From Chitinophaga pinensis DSM 2588 (lineage in GTDB: Bacteria; Bacteroidota; Bacteroidia; Chitinophagales; Chitinophagaceae), in assembly GCF_000024005.1 (NCBI RefSeq), contig NC_013132.1, positions 3,900,001 through 3,964,000 of the forward strand: a stretch of 64,000 nucleotides of DNA, read 5' to 3'. Each line of letters opens with the position of its first letter. Position 1 is the first letter of the stretch. Below the pieces are notes generated by a model, which was not told where the DNA came from, did not search any database, and saw nothing but the letters and a program-made list of their open reading frames with translations. The position numbers and the translations under genes are program-made. This document shows positions 24,910-33,363 of the stretch, one piece after another.

Positions 24910-27900
24910 TTACTTCTTATAATTATAATCGACTGTTTTAACGATATGCTCAAACTCCCTTACCGTCTTCAACCGGCTCATAGCATCATACTCGTAAAAC
25001 ATCAGGTTACCTGCTTCATCCGCCTTAGCCGCCACAGCGCCAAAGGGCGTATAAGCGCAGGTCACCATCCTGCCCGCCGACGGATACAATCGCAGTTCAT
25101 CGATCCATCCCGCGCCCGTGAGCGTAGCGCCTGTAACACCCTGTATTCTATGCTCATAATACGTCCAGCTACCATACGACTTACCCTTTACCGGATACCC
25201 GCTTACTGTGCCGGCAATAGAATAGGGTACCGTATTCTTCGTCCAGTAAGACACCGTATAGGTTTTAGAACTCACGAGCGCGGGGAATGTAATGCCACCG
25301 CCAGAGAGGTTATACGCCTTCTTACCCGTTGGGGCCGAGGCGTCCACCGTAGTGGCACCCGAAAAGCTAAAATTCCCTTTAACAGGCGTTTCAAAAGAAG
25401 TATACGCCACCTCAGAAGGCGCCGCATTCTGCACCACTGCTACCAGGCTTTCATCGCTATAATCAAACATAAATACAGTCGGAGGATCTGTTTTAGGCGC
25501 ATGCTGCGCTACCTTTCCGGTAGCACTATACACCGGGAAGCTCTCCACATTCTTATACCGGCTGTCAAACTGAATACTGCCTGCGGCAATAGAAGAAGGC
25601 GTAAAATTCACCACCGGAGAATCCAGCGCCAGGCGCTTAATTACATCCGGCACCAGATCCTTACCGTTATTCACGCTCTTATAAAGGTTCAGCACACTGC
25701 CATAACACTTTCTGGCGGTGCTGCCTTTCGTAATTTTATACTCTGTAACCTCAATTGGGAAAGACTGCATGTTCCTGCTCAGCATACCATCCAGCACACC
25801 GTTGCCGGTGGTGCTGCCGGTAGTTACATAATCCGCCGGAAACTTAAACGCCACCAGGGAAGAATCGCCATTACTATTCAGCGTGGTGGTTCTGTTAGGC
25901 TTCAGATGCCTTACATTATCATACTCATACTTTGTAACCGTAGTAAAAAAGCGAGAAGGATCATTGTCATCATACTCGCGCGTAACCACACTCGTTACTG
26001 CGTTATCTCCTGAATTGATCGCATACCAGCTATGCTGTATATACATTTCATCCGAAGGGTTCGTAGCACTGCTGGGGAGGATCACCCCTCCATTCAATTC
26101 GCCCTCATTTACCGAATTACGAATAGCCACCAATCCGGCGAACTGGTACAGCGTATCCGAAAACGCCTGATAATTATACTGCTGCGAACTCTTAAGCACA
26201 TAAGCGCTACCCGTTCTCCGGTACACCTCCTTGCTGGCCAATTGCCCGCGTCGATAGAAATAGCTATTGCGGAACGGCTTCGCATACGAAGCAGTAGACG
26301 TGACATCGGTTTGATCCGTATACCGCATCACCGTTTTACCTCCCAATCCCAGGCTATCCCTATACTCCGTCACCGTGCTATAAATAACCGGCGCTGCATC
26401 CCAGGGCACCAGGTCCACGTTCGGTGAAGCGCCTACGGTACGGCGTCGCTTTGTCAACATCAACATGATGCCGCCCGAAAACGAATGCCAGTAATTATGC
26501 GTTTGCGCTGTAACAAAATTAAAATCCTGCAACACAAAGTTCTTCTTACCCGCGCCATTCTCTCCCTCACCATACTTATAAAACCGCGTCAGGCGCGTGT
26601 TCCCCAGCGGGTCATAGCCTTTAATATTCTTAATGCGCAAGCCTCCGGCCAGTATAATACTATCATCCTCCAGATACCGGTTCTGCTCATACTCATATTC
26701 ATTATACCCGCCAGTAGGCAGATATAATCGTTTCAACACACAAGCCTGGCTTTTCACCGAATCAGGATCACGACCATTCGCTATATCGCTGCCTATGGTG
26801 ATCGGGCTTCCTGTGCCGCCTACACCGGTGATATAATTCAGGGTCATTCTTGGTATCAGCGTACTATTATTCTTACCATTAAAATAGCCCAACAGATCCC
26901 TCGCCTTCGAATCCCTGCGGGGCAGGCCCTGGTTGTCGTACTGCATCTTATACATCTTCACTACTACACTATTCGCGTCCAGAAACCTTACAGAATCCAG
27001 CCGCAGTCTACGTGTTAACGTATCGGTGCCCGTCATAAAATAACTCAGGTAACCCTCCACTGTTTCCGTTAGCTCATACGCGCCCGTAGCATAATTAAGC
27101 GCATACACCTTCATGCTCTTAAAGGGCTTAGAAGGCCAGGTGCTTCCAAAATCCTTACGTCCCTGCGCGGCTTCTTCAAATACCAGCCGCCTGTTTTTAT
27201 AAGCAATCGTATCAATCAGGTATTCCAGGGTAGAAGACGAATACGAAGAAGCATTCAGGAACACCTGCGAATTGTTTGGATAGATACTGCCAGACGGCAC
27301 ATCATTATCCGGCGATACCAGCGTTCTGCTATCGTCGATACCCCATACCTCATTCACATCCTGAATGGCAATACTGCTCTGGGCATGGTATTTAAAAAAC
27401 ACCGTATCCCTGCTATTGGCAGAGATCACCTTTTCCAGCTTCCAGGCCGATGTCGCCATCGACTCAACGCCACCATTATTGGAGGTAGTCACCTCCCGGT
27501 AATTCTCGCCAAAAATATATCGTACGCCTGCCGGAGTAGTCACTGTGAAAAACAGCTTACCCGATACCGGGTCAAACGACTTATCCACCGCAACAGCACT
27601 TCTTGGTATTGTCACCGGCTTATACCCATTATTCCAGGGCATTACAAACTTCACTGCCGCACCCGGTACATTCACCGAAAAAACATCCGGCTGCGCATCC
27701 ACCTCGCCGGTAGCCACCTGGTTCAAATAATACAGGTCGGCATCCACCAGCTTATTAATAGCCGTGCGTACTGTATCTCTCATATAGCCAGTGCTTGCCT
27801 CATCGGCCCTGCCGCCCATGATCGATCTGGTGAGACTACCGCCCACGCTCAACGACCATCCGGCGCCCAAATACCCTGGCACTTCCGTTACCTTAATACC

Positions 27901-28149
27901 TGCACCATGATAACCGAATGCAATAGGAATTTCACCATCGTCCATTTTAATAGTATGCAGCGGAATACCTACCTCCGCCAATCCCTTCGAAAAATCCACC
28001 TCATACTCCGTAAACTTATCCAGCGAAGCCTCGTTCGGTCCCGCAGAAAAACTTTTAGGTATAACCGCCGGATTAGGAGAATTACTCTGTGCAAAACAGG
28101 CCACTACCGGCGCTACCAGCAGCGCAAGCGATAAAGAAAACCACTTCAT
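24910..28149 (-). CDS. YD-repeat (RHS-like) secreted protein
   Basis: About 1079 residues from the ATG at 28149 (a second ATG lies at 28158). Signal peptide MKWFSLSLALLVAPVVACFA, then a conserved N-terminal beta region (FGYHGAGIKVTEVPGYLGAG, WSLSVGGSLTRSIMGG) typical of Bacteroidota RHS partners. Long beta-rich region with YEYEQNRY and YEYDNVRH turns, a jelly-roll-like carbohydrate-binding-type domain near the end (ETPVKGNFSFSGATTV to WIDELRLYPS), and a terminal YD repeat MFYEYDAMSRLKTVREFEHI. It lacks the RHS core and a toxin tip. With the following gene it likely forms a two-part RHS shell; the two genes are 19 bases apart. Confidence 0.9.
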   Translation of the reverse strand: MKWFSLSLALLVAPVVACFAQSNSPNPAVIPKSFSAGPNEASLDKFTEYEVDFSKGLAEVGIPLHTIKMDDGEIPIAFGYHGAGIKVTEVPGYLGAGWSLSVGGSLTRSIMGGRADEASTGYMRDTVRTAINKLVDADLYYLNQVATGEVDAQPDVFSVNVPGAAVKFVMPWNNGYKPVTIPRSAVAVDKSFDPVSGKLFFTVTTPAGVRYIFGENYREVTTSNNGGVESMATSAWKLEKVISANSRDTVFFKYHAQSSIAIQDVNEVWGIDDSRTLVSPDNDVPSGSIYPNNSQVFLNASSYSSSTLEYLIDTIAYKNRRLVFEEAAQGRKDFGSTWPSKPFKSMKVYALNYATGAYELTETVEGYLSYFMTGTDTLTRRLRLDSVRFLDANSVVVKMYKMQYDNQGLPRRDSKARDLLGYFNGKNNSTLIPRMTLNYITGVGGTGSPITIGSDIANGRDPDSVKSQACVLKRLYLPTGGYNEYEYEQNRYLEDDSIILAGGLRIKNIKGYDPLGNTRLTRFYKYGEGENGAGKKNFVLQDFNFVTAQTHNYWHSFSGGIMLMLTKRRRTVGASPNVDLVPWDAAPVIYSTVTEYRDSLGLGGKTVMRYTDQTDVTSTASYAKPFRNSYFYRRGQLASKEVYRRTGSAYVLKSSQQYNYQAFSDTLYQFAGLVAIRNSVNEGELNGGVILPSSATNPSDEMYIQHSWYAINSGDNAVTSVVTREYDDNDPSRFFTTVTKYEYDNVRHLKPNRTTTLNSNGDSSLVAFKFPADYVTTGSTTGNGVLDGMLSRNMQSFPIEVTEYKITKGSTARKCYGSVLNLYKSVNNGKDLVPDVIKRLALDSPVVNFTPSSIAAGSIQFDSRYKNVESFPVYSATGKVAQHAPKTDPPTVFMFDYSDESLVAVVQNAAPSEVAYTSFETPVKGNFSFSGATTVDASAPTGKKAYNLSGGGITFPALVSSKTYTVSYWTKNTVPYSIAGTVSGYPVKGKSYGSWTYYEHRIQGVTGATLTGAGWIDELRLYPSAGRMVTCAYTPFGAVAAKADEAGNLMFYEYDAMSRLKTVREFEHIVKTVDYNYKK

Positions 28150-28189
28150 AACAAACATTTGCAGTGATAAATAAGAAACCCTCCATTAA

Positions 28190-29320
28190 TTAATTACAAG
28201 CTGACTTCTTCACCAGCTCCTTCAATGTCTCCAGTTCCTTCTGCTGCTGTATGATATAAAGGGTAAGCTCCTCCACCTGTTTTGTAAGTGCCTTCGCCGT
28301 AGCGGCCAGATCCACTCCATTCTCCTCCACCTCCTTTGCCGAAGCAAAGCCCGGTAAATGCTTCTCCCGTTCCAGGTACGCTTCCAGCTCCTTCAGCGTA
28401 GGTAGCTTATAGTGAGGGGCAAACACATAATCGGGCCAGCTTGCCTGTAGTTTCACCACTACTTTTTCAGCGATCATATTACCACCTACGGCCAGCTTAT
28501 ACCCCTTAGTGTCTCTCACGCCAATGCCCACGTTCCCGTTCACCGCGTTCTGCGCGCCTGCCAGCACCACCGTACCATCCGGCATTACCAGAAAAGGCGC
28601 TATAAAGGTTCCATTCTTTCTAAGGGCATAGAGTTCCAGCGTAGGGGCGGTGGTATTGCCAGAAAACAAACCATCCTTGCGTAAGGATAAATTATACAGC
28701 ATCGGCGCCGTAGTGCCCAGCGAAGTGGTGGTTTTTACCCCTAACATCATATTCGCATACGACACGGCATCGCCATCGCTTTCAATGCGCGTAGAAGCGC
28801 TATCTACCTTACCATTCGGCAGATACACCGTACCGCTAAAGCGGTTCACATAGGCCACCTGGGTAACGGCCGAAGCGGAGGAGATCAGGTTAGAATCCAC
28901 GGCGGTCCACCCCGCGAGGTTCGATGCATTCTCGCCAGCCAGGCCGCCTGCATCTACATGCACATTAAATCGTTGGAAATAACTTTTGCTGTCAATAAAA
29001 ATGGACACCTTGCCATTTTCATTCGCCAGCTTCATAGGTGGGGTATAGGCACCGGCGCTGCTGAGGCACTGATGAATAAAGGTATTGTCCCACACATAAT
29101 ACACCAGTGTAAGATCAATGGGTTCAGACGAGCCATAGGAATAGCCCTGGAAGTGAATGCTGGGCATTTGAGAGCCATTGACAAAAGGGAAATTGGTTTT
29201 AATTTTTACCCCATAAACAGGGGTGCCGGTCGCTTTATAGTTAACAACATCGGTATAAAGCTGTGCCTTCAGGGTAAGGGATACCAGCAGCACCATGCAA
29301 CATGCTACAATACGTTTCAT
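28190..29320 (-). CDS. Tail-fibre-like secreted protein with C-terminal coiled coil
   Basis: 376 residues with signal peptide MKRIVACCMVLLVSLTLKA. The C-terminal third is the tail-fibre/S74-like module common in Bacteroidota: GNVGIGVRDTKGYKLAVGGN, then VKLQASWPDYVFAP, LPTLKELEAYLEREKHLPG, and a closing coiled coil (ALTKQVEELTLYIIQQQKEL). Such modules trimerise and often act as intramolecular chaperones or adhesin stalks; the catalytic Ser-Lys dyad of S74 is not visible. The gene lies 31 bases before the YD-repeat gene and 40 bases after the outer-membrane protein gene, so all are in one operon. It may be a receptor-binding or surface-exposed part of the RHS machinery. Confidence 0.85.
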   Translation of the reverse strand: MKRIVACCMVLLVSLTLKAQLYTDVVNYKATGTPVYGVKIKTNFPFVNGSQMPSIHFQGYSYGSSEPIDLTLVYYVWDNTFIHQCLSSAGAYTPPMKLANENGKVSIFIDSKSYFQRFNVHVDAGGLAGENASNLAGWTAVDSNLISSASAVTQVAYVNRFSGTVYLPNGKVDSASTRIESDGDAVSYANMMLGVKTTTSLGTTAPMLYNLSLRKDGLFSGNTTAPTLELYALRKNGTFIAPFLVMPDGTVVLAGAQNAVNGNVGIGVRDTKGYKLAVGGNMIAEKVVVKLQASWPDYVFAPHYKLPTLKELEAYLEREKHLPGFASAKEVEENGVDLAATAKALTKQVEELTLYIIQQQKELETLKELVKKSACN

Positions 29321-29360
29321 AAAAATTGGTTTAGGAAAAGGTTGATTTGCTTTATTAGAA

Positions 29361-30770
29361 CTATTTAGATTTTGTATAAATAAACCGGAACTGCCAGGGG
29401 CTTTGCCGGGGCGCTTGCGTGTGAGCTATAACATCATACAACACCTGCAAGCCCCCCTTCCACTTGCCTTTGATGGTATGTTTCAGCTCAGCGCCCACCA
29501 GCGCCGAAGGCTGCCACTTCTGAAAAGAGGTTAACTCACCCACCTGCCGAATATGCGACAGATAATTCGCCTCACCGCCAGCCACCGCAAAGAAGGAGGC
29601 CTTCACCTTCATCTCAAAAAAGCTGCGGAGGCCCAGGCCCTGATGCGATAATTTAATATGATCCAGGTCGGACCCCATGCCCAGTGCATACGATAGTCCA
29701 ACCCCTGCGGAAGTCTTCTCATTAAACTTATACGCCAACTGCAACGCCATGTTGGTAGTCGTAGGCAGGAAGGTAGAATTACGTTTAAACTGAAGATTAC
29801 CGCCCCATTCCAGCCGGTCTGCCAGCTTTTTCGTCTTCATGTTATTGGGTTTAAAATCCGGCATTTCACCTGCGTTATTCAACGACGGAAACCGCTTCTT
29901 CAATTCGTCAAACTTCTGCGAAGCCTTGTCCATCGCCTCGCTTACCGCCTGTTTCGCCTGTGGGCTCGTACCCACTTTTTCCTGTATGGTAGCCTCCACT
30001 ACCGAACGCGTTTGCAAGCCCTCCACACTGCGTTTGCCATCCGTTAGCTTCAGGTTAAACAACCCGGCCAGTTGTGAATGCTTCGCCAGAAAATCCTTAT
30101 AAGCAGGCACTTTATTCAACAGCTCCATGGCCTTCGCCTCCGCCTTCTTTTTATCCTTAAACGCTTCCTTATACTCCTGTAGCTGCTTTGTATAATAATA
30201 CGTATCCTTATTCAGGTGCTTCAGGCTGCCGGCCAATTGTGTATACTTCGCCAACTCCGTGTTCAGTAACTGTTTTCTTTCAGTAAGAAAATCCTGCACC
30301 GAGCCGGCCTGGCCTAACCTATCTTCCAGTCCGTTCATTTTTTCCAGCGCCTCGTTCACGGCCTTATTGTCTTTCAGTGCTGCCAGCTTACTATCGTTTA
30401 AAAAGTTCAGTGTAGTCTTTAATGAATCCATGTAAGGAGAAGCAAAACCCAGTTCAGACAAAGGCTTAGCGACCTTACTTCGAAGGCGCTCTTTCAGCTG
30501 TTGCAGGCTATCGAGCGATGATTTAAAAAGGCTTTCCGCAGCAGCGGGGTTTACCCTGCTGTACTGCTTATGCAGCTTTTCTTCCAGCTTAATTTGAGCT
30601 GTAATTGCCTTCTCTGTACAGCGGTTAACCTGCTGCTGTAAACGATCGGTTTTGGCCTTTACTTCTTTAAGATAGCCAGCGGGTAACGCGACAAGGCTAT
30701 CCTGCCGGGCATAGAGGGTAAGGGTTAGGGCAAGCAACAGCCCTAAACAGTAAAACTGCTTCATCTGCAA
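29361..30770 (-). CDS. Outer-membrane beta-barrel protein with coiled-coil periplasmic part
   Basis: 469 residues. Signal peptide (from a second ATG at 30764: MKQFYCLGLLLALTLTLYAR). Residues 25-270 are charged helices with heptad character (QLKERLRSKVAKPLSELG, YYYTKQLQEYKEAFKDKKK), and the last 150 residues are beta-strands of a small barrel: GGNLQFKRNSTFLPTTTNMA, KTSAGVGLSYALGMGS, SPWQFRFIYTKSK at the end. It is the first gene of the RHS operon, so it may anchor or export the RHS proteins. No named family recognised. Confidence 0.8.
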   Translation of the reverse strand: MQMKQFYCLGLLLALTLTLYARQDSLVALPAGYLKEVKAKTDRLQQQVNRCTEKAITAQIKLEEKLHKQYSRVNPAAAESLFKSSLDSLQQLKERLRSKVAKPLSELGFASPYMDSLKTTLNFLNDSKLAALKDNKAVNEALEKMNGLEDRLGQAGSVQDFLTERKQLLNTELAKYTQLAGSLKHLNKDTYYYTKQLQEYKEAFKDKKKAEAKAMELLNKVPAYKDFLAKHSQLAGLFNLKLTDGKRSVEGLQTRSVVEATIQEKVGTSPQAKQAVSEAMDKASQKFDELKKRFPSLNNAGEMPDFKPNNMKTKKLADRLEWGGNLQFKRNSTFLPTTTNMALQLAYKFNEKTSAGVGLSYALGMGSDLDHIKLSHQGLGLRSFFEMKVKASFFAVAGGEANYLSHIRQVGELTSFQKWQPSALVGAELKHTIKGKWKGGLQVLYDVIAHTQAPRQSPWQFRFIYTKSK

Positions 30771-31091
30771 ACTGCATTTTACTCGTTATGGAAACGATGG
30801 TTACGGGGAAAAGCGGGGAAACGATAAGGTTGAGGGGATGCTACATCATAGCTGTTCGTGGATTTTAATAGAGAGTATGTGAATCGATTTTTGCCGGGAT
30901 AAAGATAGAAAGCTGATTTTTTATAAAGCGTTAATCCCTTGTTAACGGTCATAAAATTTGGCTGCAACCACGTATAACGCGAAGAAGGAAAAAATGTACC
31001 ACGGTAGTTGAGTACTTTTTTATAAAAAGGGAGACTGGTAAAATATCGCCTCACAAGAAGGGCTATTGACTAACCAACCTGACCATTCGTT
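30771..31091. other. Divergent intergenic region upstream of the RHS operon
   Basis: 320 bases between the minus-strand RHS operon and a plus-strand P-loop gene; promoters for both must lie here, but no clear Bacteroidota TTTG/TAnnTTTG pair was found. A minus-strand frame at 30779-31054 is rich in Tyr, Phe and Arg without a core and is not taken as a gene. Confidence 0.4.
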
Positions 31092-31508
31092 TTGAAGAAG
31101 ATTATTTATTTATCCGGATACGAGAACACCGGAAAATCAGACTGTGTACGACTCATTTACCAACAGATTACAGGAACCCGGCCGCTAATGCGCGGCCACC
31201 GGCCAGCAGAGATCATTAAAGAGATCAAGTACAAAGGCACTCCCATTTACTTAATCAGCGTAGGAGTGGGGCTTACAGAGCGTTTACGGATAGCGCTCGA
31301 TTATTCTATTTCTAAAAGATATGATATTGTACTATGCACCTGCAGGCCTACGGGTAAAGTAAAAAAGTATATAGAAACGCTAGGAAAAGAATACGGGTAC
31401 GAGCTGGATATTATTCATACCCGCCCGGTGCCGTGGAAGCATGTTGCGGAGGAGAATAAGAGAGTAGTGGATGAGGTATTTAAGAAGATGGATGAAGTGA
31501 TCAAGTAG
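31092..31508 (+). CDS. Small stand-alone P-loop protein
   Basis: 138 residues starting at TTG (no ATG available before the Walker motif; MKKIIYLSGYENTGKSD follows). GYENTGKS is a Walker A sequence (GxxxxGKS); DIVLCTCRP is the probable Walker B strand but lacks the usual acidic pair. The size and order of elements suggest a small kinase-like or nucleotide-binding fold. No partner is evident; it lies alone between the RHS operon promoter and a defence-like block. Function unknown. Confidence 0.75.
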   Translation: MKKIIYLSGYENTGKSDCVRLIYQQITGTRPLMRGHRPAEIIKEIKYKGTPIYLISVGVGLTERLRIALDYSISKRYDIVLCTCRPTGKVKKYIETLGKEYGYELDIIHTRPVPWKHVAEENKRVVDEVFKKMDEVIK

Positions 31509-31790
31509 CTAACGCTGCTCATTTCTATGCCTAAATGTTAACTGTTTTTTGGTAAGTCAATACTAATTCGGTAATTTAGGTTAGCGGGTGGCAAAGGACC
31601 TAACCTGCATTCGATTTGAGAACAATTATGCATCGTGTCATCCCATGGATTGGAGCTAATATGCATCACCCAAAGGGAATGAAGCTATCATAGGACCGTT
31701 TTTGATATTTCGTATCAAAACCTTGATACCTGCGAAAGCAGCGGATGCAAAGTTTCGGCCCATTTGTGTTAGACACGGTGGGTTTTTTTT

Positions 31791-33188
31791 ATGGTACTGT
31801 TTCTTCAATACACATTCACCGACTTGCGTAGCTTTACGGAGGAGCAACAAAGTATGTTGCTTTCAAAACCGGTATGGCCACTACCTGAACCGTTTACCGA
31901 ATTTTACAGAGGCGCCGGGACAATTATTCAAAGACGCAAGATGGGGATGAATAACTGGATCGGTGAAGACCGTATTTGTGAAATAAAGCGGTCTATCCGG
32001 TTTTCCTCTTTAGATGATGATAATATTAAGATTAAGAATGTCGGGAAACATTTCTATGCTTCCCAGGGGCGAGTGCTTTCGAAATACGAATTCGTATTTA
32101 CCGTAACGGATGTTTATGACGATCCTCTGAGTTTGAACGAGGTGTTCTCCTCGCTCATGTCATTAGAGGTCAGGATTAAGGACACGCACCTGGCGAGCGT
32201 TCCCATAAACAAATTGCAAGAACAACTTAAGCAGCATTACATTCGGAATACCACGCGTAAAGATAAAATAGCGGGGGTGGATCCTGAGACGGTACTAGCC
32301 TGTGTGCCGCAACTATATGTGTACCTCGATGCAGGAGAGCGGGTAAAAGAAAAAGGGATTAGGTTTAATCGAGTGGAGGGTGCAAAACCTGCTTTCCCCT
32401 TCAGTTTAAGAGGAAGCTGGTACCAGGTGTTCAACACTACTTTCCGGGTTTGGTTACATGAAAGAAAGACAGTTTCCGGATTAATTGACCTCAACAGAGC
32501 GCTGCGCATTTCCATATTAAGATTGCATTCAGAATACTCGTGCATTAGCAAGGTTTTGGAAGCCATTTATAAGGAAGTATTACATGTTACACCTTTTTCG
32601 GACGAGTCGCAAAGGCTGCAACGGTATCTTTATAATGCCTATGATATTATTTCAAAAGACAACAAATATTTAGACCAGGAGCTTTCAGTTAACAATTTTT
32701 TGAGTTATTTTCAGGAGAAATTCGACGAGCTACGTCCTGGCGAATCGGCAATATTAAAGAAGCAAATTGAAAGCAGTAATTTCCGACCTCATACAAAACA
32801 GCAAGTTTTTACTATCATTGACAAATTAAACGTTATGACCACAAACAATATCAGCCATTCCCAGGGCTTTACCACGGGTAATAATTCCAATGTACAAGGC
32901 ACCTTCAATCAAATCAACAATAATGTGCCTGCAGATCTTGACTATGAAGCACTAAGTGCTGAATTATCAAAGCTAAAAGACGAGCTCCATTTAACTGCTA
33001 AAACTCCAGAAGAATTTACTGCACTTGCCACTGTTGCTAATGCAGAAGCGGAAGCGAGAAACAAAAATGGCAATAAGGTAGTAGAGTATTTAAAACAGGG
33101 CGGCAAATGGGTTATTGATACCGCAAATAAGATAGGTGTTGGTGTAGTAGCAAAACTAATTGCAGATAATATACATGGACTGGGTTAG
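31791..33188 (+). CDS. Hypothetical protein with Asn-rich linker and hydrophobic C-terminus
   Basis: 465 residues without a signal peptide. Residues 1-350 are a mixed fold with no recognised motif. Residues 355-380 are an Asn/Ser/Gly/Gln-rich linker (GFTTGNNSNVQGTFNQINNN). The C-terminal 85 residues are helical: LSAELSKLKDELHLTAKTPE, a charged helix, and a final hydrophobic stretch (ANKIGVGVVAKLIADNIHGL). Linkers of this kind followed by a helix plus hydrophobic tail occur in bacterial conflict proteins that act at membranes, so a sensor plus effector layout is possible. It meets the HEPN gene tail to tail across a terminator. No family named. Confidence 0.75.
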   Translation: MVLFLQYTFTDLRSFTEEQQSMLLSKPVWPLPEPFTEFYRGAGTIIQRRKMGMNNWIGEDRICEIKRSIRFSSLDDDNIKIKNVGKHFYASQGRVLSKYEFVFTVTDVYDDPLSLNEVFSSLMSLEVRIKDTHLASVPINKLQEQLKQHYIRNTTRKDKIAGVDPETVLACVPQLYVYLDAGERVKEKGIRFNRVEGAKPAFPFSLRGSWYQVFNTTFRVWLHERKTVSGLIDLNRALRISILRLHSEYSCISKVLEAIYKEVLHVTPFSDESQRLQRYLYNAYDIISKDNKYLDQELSVNNFLSYFQEKFDELRPGESAILKKQIESSNFRPHTKQQVFTIIDKLNVMTTNNISHSQGFTTGNNSNVQGTFNQINNNVPADLDYEALSAELSKLKDELHLTAKTPEEFTALATVANAEAEARNKNGNKVVEYLKQGGKWVIDTANKIGVGVVAKLIADNIHGLG

Positions 33189-33312
33189 CCGGCGATGAGT
33201 GGCCCCTCCAGTGCGGTGGTTCGATTAATCCCTGCAAAAAAGTCATTTCTAGTAAAATTTCAACAAGGTGATAAGGACGAAGAAGGCCAAGTAATTACTT
33301 ATTATAATACCA

Positions 33313-33341
33313 CAATGCCCCGCTGGAAGAGCGGGGCATTG
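33313..33341. terminator. Bidirectional terminator between convergent genes
   Basis: A 12-bp perfect stem (CAATGCCCCGCT, loop of five, complement) between the ends of the 465-residue protein gene and the HEPN gene; GC-rich core flanked by A/T on both sides. Confidence 0.8.
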
Positions 33342-33363
33342 TTAATAGGGTAGTGCTTTAATT

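Noticed and set aside
24811..26013. Long open frame of 400 codons on the plus strand, antisense to the start of the RHS gene and the end of the YD-repeat gene
   Set aside because: Rich in Arg, His, Ile and Thr with no core, no start signal, and spans two real genes on the other strand; a by-product of their codon use.
30779..31054. 91-codon minus-strand frame upstream of the RHS operon
   Set aside because: Tyr/Phe/Arg-rich, no domain, lies where promoters are expected.
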